From Lachnoclostridium sp. UBA6558 (GTDB taxonomy: Bacteria; Bacillota; Clostridia; Lachnospirales; Lachnospiraceae): 7,746 nt of DNA. Shown piece by piece: positions 1 through 5,726 of this stretch (positions within the stretch are counted from its first letter, which is position 1; each line of letters begins with the position of its first letter). The position numbers were made by a program, and so were the translations under genes. The DNA lies in NCBI GenBank assembly GCA_002434335.1, contig DJJW01000013.1:39767-47512 (forward strand), read 5' to 3'. The notes beneath the pieces are model-generated. The model was not told where the DNA came from. It did no database searches and worked only from the letters and a program-made list of their open reading frames with translations.

Positions 1-1
1 A

Positions 2-109
2 AAGGATAATATCAGCTTTAAGGAAGCGGTAAAGATAGCGGAGGATACCATTGACAGCGGTAAGGCAATGAGGCAGCTGGAGGAATTTATAAGCCTTTCA
101 AACAATTAG
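2..109 (+). CDS. trpD: Anthranilate phosphoribosyltransferase, C-terminal end (partial)
   Basis: Only the last 35 codons are present; the gene enters from the left edge and ends with TAG at 107-109. The visible peptide contains SFKEAVKIAEDTIDSGKA followed by a short helix ending in SLSNN. This matches the usual C-terminus of TrpD, where a conserved 'A...I.SGKA...L..' helix closes the protein. TrpD transfers the phosphoribosyl group of PRPP to anthranilate in the cytoplasm, the second step of the tryptophan branch. The identification rests on this short tail plus position: trpC starts 18 nt downstream in the same direction. No catalytic residues are in view, so a TrpGD fusion cannot be excluded. 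Confidence 0.85.
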   Translation, partial: KDNISFKEAVKIAEDTIDSGKAMRQLEEFISLSNN

Positions 110-113
110 ACAG

Positions 114-118
114 AGGAG
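114..118 (+). promoter_or_regulatory. Ribosome binding site of trpC
   Basis: AGGAG lies 9 nt before the ATG at 128, inside the 18-nt gap after the trpD stop. It supports the ATG at 128 as the trpC start. Confidence 0.75.
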
Positions 119-127
119 ACAAAAGAT

Positions 128-910
128 ATGATTCTGGACAACATTGTGGCAGCAACAAGAATAAGGGTAGAAAAGGATAAGGAAAAAGTCTCTTTTGAAG
201 TGATGCAAAAGGAGGCCCTTAAGCTACCTATAGACACTGGTTTTCCATTTGAAGCAGCACTAAGGACAGAGGGAATAAGCTTTATTTGTGAGGTGAAAAA
301 AGCCTCCCCTTCCAAAGGTGTCATAGCAGAAGATTTCCCCTATGTAGCCATTGCGAAAGAATATGAAAAAGCTGGTGCAAGCTGTATATCGGTATTAACG
401 GAACCGGATTTTTTTCTGGGCAGTGATGCATACTTATCTGAAATAAGAGAAGAAGTATCCATCCCACTATTAAGAAAAGACTTTATTGTGAATGCCTACC
501 AGATATATCAGGCGAAAACCCTTGGTGCGGATGCAATCCTGTTAATATGTGCCATTTTAAGCCAGAAGGAACTGGAAGAATATCTTAACATAAGCCGTGA
601 ACTGGGGCTGTCTGTACTGGTAGAAGCTCACGATGAAGAAGAGGTCTTTATGGCGGTAAAGGCCAGAGCCGGTATTATTGGTGTTAACAACAGAGATTTA
701 AAGACATTTGAGGTAGATATCAGAACCAGTGAAAGACTAAGAAAACTAGTGCCTGAGAATATCCTATTTGTTGCAGAAAGCGGAATTAAGACCGCTGATG
801 ATATCAGAGTTTTAAAGGAAGCCGGCGTGAATGGTGTTCTTATTGGTGAGACTTTTATGAAAAGCTGCGATAAAAAAGCTGTGCTGGCTGAACTAAGAGG
901 GGATATCTAA
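128..910 (+). CDS. trpC: Indole-3-glycerol phosphate synthase
   Basis: This 260-aa single-domain TIM-barrel enzyme closes the ring of CDRP with loss of CO2 and water, giving indole-3-glycerol phosphate, the TrpA substrate. The family signature is complete. EVKKASPSKG at residues 55-64 holds the paired Glu55 and Lys57. RKDFIV holds the catalytic Lys117. LVEAHD holds Glu166, GVNNRDL holds Asn187, and AESGI holds Ser218. By family alignment with the Sulfolobus enzyme these match its six active-site residues. GVLIGETFMKS near the C-terminus is the phosphate-binding region. The length is normal and there is no fusion to TrpF. The start at 128 has a good ribosome binding site, and the stop TAA shares its last base with the trpF ATG, so the two genes are probably translationally coupled. 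Confidence 0.97.
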   Translation: MILDNIVAATRIRVEKDKEKVSFEVMQKEALKLPIDTGFPFEAALRTEGISFICEVKKASPSKGVIAEDFPYVAIAKEYEKAGASCISVLTEPDFFLGSDAYLSEIREEVSIPLLRKDFIVNAYQIYQAKTLGADAILLICAILSQKELEEYLNISRELGLSVLVEAHDEEEVFMAVKARAGIIGVNNRDLKTFEVDIRTSERLRKLVPENILFVAESGIKTADDIRVLKEAGVNGVLIGETFMKSCDKKAVLAELRGDI

Positions 911-1539
911 TGACAAAGGTTAAGATCTGCGGATTGCGAAGAGAGAAAGACATTCAGATAGTAAATAAATATCTTCCGGATTACATTGGATTTGTATTCG
1001 CTGACAGTAAACGGAAAGTCACAAGGGAAGAAGCACATAGGCTGAAAAATCAACTGGATGAGAGAATTCTTTCTATTGGAGTATTTGTCAATGCTCCTGT
1101 TGAGGAAATTGCAGCTTTGGTTAAAGCTAATATAATCAATGGCATTCAACTTCATGGAGATGAAGATGAGAATTACATGAATACTCTGCGAAGGACGATA
1201 AAGGAAGCTGTGCCGATTATAAAAGCACTTAGAGCGATTAAGGAAGAGGATATTAAGAAAGGCCGAAAGTTACCGGCAGATTATTTTCTTCTTGACACTT
1301 ATTCTGCTGAACATTATGGCGGCATAGGAAAACCCTTTGACTGGAATATAGTACCGGAGGATTTTAGGAGATTTTATCTGGCTGGTGGATTGAATAATAC
1401 TAATGTAACCAAGGCTATTGAAATGCTGCATCCCTATTGTGTGGATATTAGCAGCGGAGTGGAAACAGAAGGTTACAAAGAGGAAAAAAAGGTAATGGAA
1501 TTTATTGCAGCGGTACGGGCAGCAGACAGAACGAATTAA
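910..1539 (+). CDS. trpF: Phosphoribosylanthranilate isomerase
   Basis: This 209-aa TIM-barrel enzyme catalyses the Amadori rearrangement of phosphoribosyl-anthranilate to CDRP, which TrpC then uses. KICGLRR at residues 5-11 carries the general base Cys7, and LLDTYS at 127-132 carries the general acid Asp129. IGFVFADSKR (26-35), GIQLHGDED (78-86), YLAGGLNNTNV (156-166) and VDISSGVETEGYK (178-190) are the other family blocks. The common 'GxKD' ending of the last block reads GYKE here, a mild substitution. The ATG overlaps the trpC stop by one base (TAATG), with AAGAGGGG at 895-902 as the ribosome binding site 7 nt upstream. A 167-nt gap, the only large one in this operon, separates it from trpB. 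Confidence 0.96.
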   Translation: MTKVKICGLRREKDIQIVNKYLPDYIGFVFADSKRKVTREEAHRLKNQLDERILSIGVFVNAPVEEIAALVKANIINGIQLHGDEDENYMNTLRRTIKEAVPIIKALRAIKEEDIKKGRKLPADYFLLDTYSAEHYGGIGKPFDWNIVPEDFRRFYLAGGLNNTNVTKAIEMLHPYCVDISSGVETEGYKEEKKVMEFIAAVRAADRTN

Positions 1540-1706
1540 GAAATAAAGTTAACACAACAGGTGGCAAACATATTCGATAACAGGTTTGCATAGTTGAAAG
1601 TAAATATAACAGAAAGGATTCCGCAATTTAGCTTTAAGCTTAAAAACGGGAGGTGCGTCTTTTATATTATTAAACACAGCTATCAAAGGCGTATCAGGGT
1701 AGAACA
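1540..1706 (+). other. Non-coding gap between trpF and trpB
   Basis: No gene is supported in these 167 nt. The gap holds a possible hairpin (GCAAAC 1564-1569 with GTTTGC 1584-1589, 14-nt loop), a direct repeat AACAGGT at 1556 and 1579, a perfect 12-bp palindrome TTTAAGCTTAAA at 1633-1644, and a strong Shine-Dalgarno-like GGGAGG at 1648-1653 with no useful start codon after it. The weak trpB ribosome binding site (AGGG, 1696-1699) ends it. A TATAAC at 1605-1610 could be a -10 box, but no credible -35 box sits at the right distance. There is no intrinsic terminator. Confidence 0.5.
1633..1644. repeat. Perfect 12-bp palindrome in the trpF-trpB gap
   Basis: TTTAAGCTTAAA is identical on both strands. 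It is AT-rich and could be chance, a dimeric protein site, or part of an RNA fold in the gap. Nothing else in the sequence assigns it a role. Confidence 0.4.
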
Positions 1707-2891
1707 ATGAAAAAAGGCAGGTTTGGTGAGTTCGGAGGTCAGTATGTACCGGAAACTCTTATGAATGCAGTAGCAGAGGTGGAAAAAGCCTATGAATATT
1801 ATAAAAATGATCCGGCTTATATGTCAGAGCTGGAGACATTATACCGCGAATATGCAGGAAGACCCTCAAGGTTATATTTTGCTGAAAAAATGACAAAAGA
1901 TCTGGGTGGAGCAAAGATATATCTGAAAAGAGAGGATCTGAATCATACCGGTTCCCATAAGATCAATAATGTATTAGGGCAGGTGCTTCTTGCAAAGAAA
2001 ATGGGTAAGACCAGAGTTATTGCAGAAACAGGAGCCGGGCAGCATGGTGTGGCAACAGCAACGGCGGCAGCACTTATGGGACTTGAATGTGATATCTTTA
2101 TGGGTAAGGAAGACACGGACAGACAGGTATTAAATGTATACCGAATGGAACTTTTAGGAGCCAGGGTACATCCTGTGACCAGCGGTACCCAGACCTTAAA
2201 GGATGCGGTAAATGAGACTATGAGGGAATGGACCAGAAGGGTAGAGGACACGCTGTATGTTCTTGGTTCAGTAATGGGGCCCCATCCCTTTCCTACAATA
2301 GTGAGGGACTTTCAGAAAATAATAGGCAGGGAGATTAAGAGCCAGCTCAAGGAAAAGGAGGGCAGGCTTCCGGATGCGGTAATTGCCTGTGTTGGCGGTG
2401 GAAGTAATGCTATGGGTGCCTTCTATGAATTCATAGAAGATACTGAAGTTCAGCTGATTGGCTGTGAGGCAGCCGGTCTTGGTGTTGATAATCCTAAGAA
2501 TGCGGCGACGATTGCAAACGGCACGGAAGGGATCTTCCATGGCATGAAGTCTATCTTCTGTCAGGATGAAGACGGACAGATAGCACCGGTTTACTCCATA
2601 TCCGCTGGTCTTGATTATCCCGGAATAGGACCGGAGCATGCCATGCTTTATAAGACAGGAAGAGCCTCCTATGTACCTGTTACAGATGAAGAGGCGGTTA
2701 AAGCTTTTGAATATCTGTCACGGACAGAAGGAATTATTCCTGCAATTGAAAGTGCACATGCAGTAGCCTATGCAAGAAAATTAGCACCAGAAATGGACAA
2801 GGAGAAAATAATAGTAATCAATATATCCGGACGTGGTGATAAGGATGTAGCTGCAATTGCAAGATACAGGGGGGTAAATATTCATGAGTAG
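1707..2891 (+). CDS. trpB: Tryptophan synthase beta chain
   Basis: This 394-aa PLP enzyme condenses indole, channelled from TrpA, with L-serine to give L-tryptophan; it acts as the central dimer of the cytoplasmic alpha2-beta2 complex. GEFGGQYVPETLM (7-19) is the conserved N-terminal block. HTGSHKINN (80-88) holds the PLP Schiff-base Lys85. AETGAGQHG (106-114) holds catalytic Glu107. GGGSNA (230-235) binds the PLP phosphate. GLDYPG holds Asp303, and NISGRGDKD (372-380) holds Ser374 near the pyridine nitrogen. Length and motifs fit the common TrpB1 type that works with TrpA. ATG 1707 is the only usable start, because the frame upstream meets a stop at 1671 with no ATG, GTG or TTG between. Its ribosome binding site is weak (AGGG, 1696-1699). 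The gene overlaps trpA by 8 nt. Confidence 0.98.
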   Translation: MKKGRFGEFGGQYVPETLMNAVAEVEKAYEYYKNDPAYMSELETLYREYAGRPSRLYFAEKMTKDLGGAKIYLKREDLNHTGSHKINNVLGQVLLAKKMGKTRVIAETGAGQHGVATATAAALMGLECDIFMGKEDTDRQVLNVYRMELLGARVHPVTSGTQTLKDAVNETMREWTRRVEDTLYVLGSVMGPHPFPTIVRDFQKIIGREIKSQLKEKEGRLPDAVIACVGGGSNAMGAFYEFIEDTEVQLIGCEAAGLGVDNPKNAATIANGTEGIFHGMKSIFCQDEDGQIAPVYSISAGLDYPGIGPEHAMLYKTGRASYVPVTDEEAVKAFEYLSRTEGIIPAIESAHAVAYARKLAPEMDKEKIIVINISGRGDKDVAAIARYRGVNIHE

Positions 2892-3660
2892 AATTCAGAA
2901 TGCATTTAAGCAGGGAAAAGCATTTATCAGTTTTGTAACAGGAGGAGATCCTGACCTGGAAACTACAGAAAAATTAATTGTTGCAATGGAAGCAGCAGGA
3001 GCAGACCTTATAGAAATTGGAATTCCTTTCTCTGATCCAATTGCGGAAGGCGCAGTTATTCAGGAAGCAAACGAAAGAGCATTATCAGCAGGCTGTACCA
3101 CGGATAAGCTTTTTGATATGGTAAAAGGGGTAAGAGGGAAGGTAAATGTACCGCTGGTTTATCTCACTTATATCAATCCAATTTATACCTATGGTAAGGA
3201 CAGATTCTTTAAAAGGTGTGTGGAATGCGGTATAGATGGAATTATTGTTCCGGATCTTCCTTTTGAAGAGAAGGAAGAACTGGAAGTGGATTGTTTAAAA
3301 TACGGAGTGGATTTGATATCCTTGATTGCCCCCACCTCTAATGACCGAATCCGTATGATAGCAGAACAGGCAACAGGCTTCATTTACTGTGTTTCTTCTA
3401 TGGGGGTAACAGGTGTAAGGTCGGAAATCAAGACTGATATCAGCTCCATGATTTCCATGGTACGTGAGGTATCTAAGGCTCCCTGCGCAGTAGGCTTTGG
3501 AATCTCAACGCCTGACCAGGCAAGGGAATTTGCAGCTGTCTCAGATGGAGCAATTGTTGGCAGTGCCATCGTGAAGATCGTTTCACAATATGGTAAGGAT
3601 AGTATCAAACCTGTAGCTGATTATGTCAGGGAGATGAAAAAAGCAGTGATGGAAGCATAA
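2884..3660 (+). CDS. trpA: Tryptophan synthase alpha chain
   Basis: This 258-aa TIM-barrel subunit cleaves indole-3-glycerol phosphate to indole and glyceraldehyde 3-phosphate and passes indole through a tunnel to TrpB. FVTGGDPD (17-24) and LIEIGIPFSDP (42-52) are hallmark blocks, and Glu44 aligns with the catalytic Glu49 of the Salmonella enzyme. YLTYINPIYTYG (93-104), VPDLPFEE (122-129), CVSSMGVTGVR (169-179), GFGIST (204-209) and AIVGSAIVK (223-231) follow in normal order, including the phosphate-binding loops. One oddity: the segment normally reading 'ADGP' is AEGA (54-57), so the residue aligned with catalytic Asp60 is Glu55. The start codon overlaps the end of trpB (ATGAGTAG) with a G-rich ribosome binding site at 2868-2874, so translation is probably coupled. 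This is the last trp gene before a terminator. Confidence 0.96.
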   Translation: MSRIQNAFKQGKAFISFVTGGDPDLETTEKLIVAMEAAGADLIEIGIPFSDPIAEGAVIQEANERALSAGCTTDKLFDMVKGVRGKVNVPLVYLTYINPIYTYGKDRFFKRCVECGIDGIIVPDLPFEEKEELEVDCLKYGVDLISLIAPTSNDRIRMIAEQATGFIYCVSSMGVTGVRSEIKTDISSMISMVREVSKAPCAVGFGISTPDQAREFAAVSDGAIVGSAIVKIVSQYGKDSIKPVADYVREMKKAVMEA

Positions 3661-3714
3661 AATACATGTCCTTACGATAACTGGAAGCTGTAATTTTGAA
3701 CATACAACGATTGA

Positions 3715-3742
3715 TTGGATAACATATTAATAAAAGTATAAT
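3715..3742 (+). promoter_or_regulatory. Candidate promoter just upstream of the trp terminator
   Basis: A perfect -10 hexamer TATAAT at 3737-3742 is preceded, 16 nt upstream, by TTGGAT (3715-3720), a weak match to TTGACA. Transcription would begin near 3749, so the terminator hairpin at 3761 would lie in the 5' leader. In AT-rich DNA a TATAAT can occur by chance and the -35 is poor, so confidence is low. Confidence 0.3.
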
Positions 3743-3760
3743 GCTAGGAGATTGCTAAAT

Positions 3761-3787
3761 GGAGGGAAAATAAGTCCCTCCTTTTTT
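3761..3787 (+). terminator. Intrinsic terminator after trpA
   Basis: GGAGGGA (3761-3767) pairs perfectly with TCCCTCC (3775-3781) around a 7-nt loop and is followed by six T residues (3782-3787). This is a typical rho-independent terminator about 100 nt past the trpA stop and most likely ends the trp transcript. If the promoter candidate at 3715-3742 is real, it could also attenuate the downstream operon. Confidence 0.9.
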
Positions 3788-3831
3788 CATGCTGCCACTT
3801 ACATTATAAGAGTGTTTGGACAGCATGAAAA
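3784..3831. repeat. 11-bp perfect inverted repeat overlapping the terminator tail
   Basis: TTTTCATGCTG (3784-3794) and CAGCATGAAAA (3821-3831) are perfect reverse complements. Inside them CCA (3795-3797) can pair with TGG (3817-3819) after a one-base bulge, and CTTA with TAAG can form an inner stem. The left arm uses four of the six bases of the terminator's T-tract. No T-run follows the stem on either strand, so it is not a second simple terminator. It could be an RNA stem protecting a 3' or 5' end, or a two-fold-symmetric operator. Confidence 0.6.
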
Positions 3832-3855
3832 TACTTTATTCTTGATGAAGAATTT

Positions 3856-3873
3856 GGTTTAAAAAAGGTTTAA
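3856..3873. repeat. Direct repeat GGTTTAA with 11-bp period
   Basis: GGTTTAA occurs at 3856-3862 and again at 3867-3873, about one helical turn apart, in the region upstream of the AraC-type regulator gene. Such spacing would put both copies on the same DNA face. A regulator site is possible but unproven, and chance in AT-rich DNA is a fair alternative. Confidence 0.3.
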
Positions 3874-3978
3874 GCAATAAAGTCAATCAAATTCTAGTTT
3901 TTAGTATAGAAATATGGCAAATATTATAAAAAAACAGGAGGAAAATCAAAGAAAATAAACGTTATGAACATGATATTC

Positions 3979-3984
3979 TATAAT
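3979..3984 (+). promoter_or_regulatory. Candidate -10 box for the two-component operon
   Basis: TATAAT is a perfect -10 hexamer 111 nt before the regulator start codon. At 17-nt spacing the -35 position (3956-3961) reads TAAACG, matching TTGACA at only three positions, so an activator may be needed if this is used. Transcription would start near 3991 and give a leader of about 100 nt. It is the best-placed promoter candidate between the terminator and the gene. Confidence 0.4.
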
Positions 3985-4083
3985 CTGAATGGATTTCTCT
4001 ACTTTTTTATTGAAGAATGCCTAAAAGTGTTATAAGGTAATAATGGAGACTGGTATTGAAATATTACAACGGGGAAAGATTTT

Positions 4084-4088
4084 GGAGG
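4084..4088 (+). promoter_or_regulatory. Ribosome binding site that fixes the response-regulator start
   Basis: GGAGG sits 6 nt before the ATG at 4095. A longer reading of the frame begins at a TTG at 4056, but that codon lacks a comparable site, and the 13 extra residues would precede the invariant first strand of the receiver domain. ATG 4095 is therefore preferred. Confidence 0.85.
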
Positions 4089-4094
4089 TTTATT

Positions 4095-5726
4095 ATGTTT
4101 GAAGTATTACTGGTGGATGATGAGGCTTTGGTTCGTGACGCCATAAGTACCAATATGAAATGGGAAGAGCTTGGGTATCATTTGGCTGGAACCTGTAAGA
4201 ATGGCAAGGAAGCAATGGAATTTCTAGCAATACATAATGTTGCATTAGTAATTACGGATATCTGTATGCCATTTGTTGACGGACTGGAGCTTGCCAGATA
4301 TATCTACGAAAAACATACAGATACCAGAACGATTATATTAAGCGGATATAATGAATTTGAATATGCAAAGACGGCGGTTAAGTACCAGGTGGCAGAATAT
4401 GTACTTAAGCCTGTTACGGTAGCTGAGTTAAATGAGATTCTCTTAAGAGTAAAAGAAGCAATCAGTGAGGCGCGAAAGAAGAAAGAGAGTCTTCACAAAC
4501 TTACGGATTCTTATCAGAAGAATCTTCCAATATTGCGTTCCAGGTATTTAAATCAATTGGTCAAGGGCATGCATAAACAACAGCCGGAAGAAAAGCTTCA
4601 TGAGAAGCTAAGAGAGCTGCACAGGGATATCAGCGGTGAATGCTACATTACTGCTCTTATGGTGGCAGAGCATACGGAAGACTTTCTTAATTCTATGCCG
4701 GAAGCTGCCGGAGATCTGCCGGAATTTATTCTTTTTAATATATTGGAAGAGATGACTTCTACTGACGATAAACTACTGGTATTTCAGGATTTGCAGAATA
4801 ATACGACCCTTCTTATGTCAGGGATCTCAGAAGTATTCTTATTGGAGAAGCTGCAAAAAGTATATGAAGACAGTAAAGGGATGATGAAGGGGTATTTTGG
4901 GTTAGGGGTAACACTGGGAATCGGTAGTCCTGTCAATCTGCTTTATAAGGTACATAAATCCTATGAAGGAGCCGTGAATGCTCTGGAATATCGATTTCTA
5001 TATGGGCAGGACAGAGTACTTTTTATCAAAGATTTTGTACAAATGGATCAGATCAGAAATATTGAAATCAGTGACGATATCAGAAAACTTACGCTGGCAG
5101 TAAAACTGAACAGTAAAGCTGAAATCGCTGAAAGTCTGAAAGGAATTATATCCAGATTGCGAAAACTGGTTTTGTCTTCTGCCAGGATCTATATCTGTGT
5201 GCAGAACATAATGGTAGCTTTGAATAATTTGGTGGACAGCTTAAATCTTACCGACGAGGAAATTACCGAACGGCAGAATAATCTGTTAAGGCTTTTGTAC
5301 ACCATGAAAACCCTTGAGGAGGTGGAGAAGCTCCTTTGTGAGTATTGTTATTATATCGGTGAGGTTTTAGCAGTACAAAGGGATGGCTTTAGTAAGAAGC
5401 AGGCGATTATAGCGGTAGAATATATCGAAGAACATTATATGGATGAAGACTTAACCCTGCAATCCATGTGCAGTGATCTTGCTATCAGCATGAGTTATTT
5501 CAGTACCATTTTTAAACGCTACACCGGTGAAACCTTTATCGAAGCCTTAACCAAGCGAAGAATGAAAGCTGCCATGGAGCTTCTTTCCAATACTACTCTG
5601 AAGGTGTATGAAATTGCTGAGAAGGCAGGTTATGCAGACCCCCATTACTTTGCCATTACCTTTAAAAAGATTACCGGGATGACACCCAAGGAGTACGCAA
5701 GAAAGGAAGGAAGAATACATGAATAA
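4095..5726 (+). CDS. AraC-family response regulator (YesN type)
   Basis: From ATG 4095 this is a 543-aa cytoplasmic transcription factor. Residues 1-120 form a receiver domain: acidic pair Asp8/Asp9, phospho-acceptor Asp55 in LVITDICMP, Ser83 in ILSGYNEFEYA, and Lys105 in YVLKPV. Residues 130-430 are a long helical linker typical of the YesN group with no motif I can name. Residues 435-540 are a two-helix-turn-helix AraC domain: LTLQSMCSDLAISMSYFS is the first HTH, and IAEKAGYADPHYFAITFKK with GMTPKEYA is the second, the usual AraC signature. Phosphorylation by the adjacent kinase should control binding to target promoters. Regulators of this group often control sugar uptake or glycan-use genes; the actual target is not visible. 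The stop overlaps the kinase start by 8 nt, so the pair is likely co-translated. Confidence 0.93.
   Translation: MFEVLLVDDEALVRDAISTNMKWEELGYHLAGTCKNGKEAMEFLAIHNVALVITDICMPFVDGLELARYIYEKHTDTRTIILSGYNEFEYAKTAVKYQVAEYVLKPVTVAELNEILLRVKEAISEARKKKESLHKLTDSYQKNLPILRSRYLNQLVKGMHKQQPEEKLHEKLRELHRDISGECYITALMVAEHTEDFLNSMPEAAGDLPEFILFNILEEMTSTDDKLLVFQDLQNNTTLLMSGISEVFLLEKLQKVYEDSKGMMKGYFGLGVTLGIGSPVNLLYKVHKSYEGAVNALEYRFLYGQDRVLFIKDFVQMDQIRNIEISDDIRKLTLAVKLNSKAEIAESLKGIISRLRKLVLSSARIYICVQNIMVALNNLVDSLNLTDEEITERQNNLLRLLYTMKTLEEVEKLLCEYCYYIGEVLAVQRDGFSKKQAIIAVEYIEEHYMDEDLTLQSMCSDLAISMSYFSTIFKRYTGETFIEALTKRRMKAAMELLSNTTLKVYEIAEKAGYADPHYFAITFKKITGMTPKEYARKEGRIHE

Larger units (their letters stand above)
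3661..4094. other. Non-coding boundary between trpA and the signalling operon
   Basis: This 434-nt AT-rich stretch ends the trp operon and carries the control region of the next one. In order it holds a candidate promoter (3715-3742), an intrinsic terminator (3761-3787), an overlapping long inverted repeat (3784-3831), a small hairpin (3838-3853: ATTCTT, loop GATG, AAGAAT), a GGTTTAA direct repeat (3856-3873), an orphan AGGAGG (3936-3941), a second candidate promoter box (3979-3984), a 19-codon ORF (4043-4102) and the response-regulator ribosome binding site. I see no convincing conventional gene and no recognisable riboswitch or tRNA. Confidence 0.6.

Noticed and set aside
1605..1610. TATAAC as an internal promoter for trpBA
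   Set aside because: No -35-like hexamer lies 15-19 nt upstream, so it is not supported as a promoter.
1640..1665. T-box-like sequence (ACGGGAGGTGCG) before trpB
   Set aside because: It only loosely resembles the T-box antiterminator motif, lacks the TGGN needed to pair with the tRNA end, and has no stem I, specifier loop or terminator. The gap is also too short for a full T-box.
1943..2639. Antisense open frames across trpB
   Set aside because: They lie opposite an intact, highly conserved coding gene, lack ribosome sites and have no recognisable domains; the same applies to antisense frames under trpC, trpF, trpA and the kinase.
4056..4094. Longer response-regulator start at TTG 4056
   Set aside because: The 13 extra residues have no family match and precede the conserved first receiver strand, while ATG 4095 has GGAGG 6 nt upstream.
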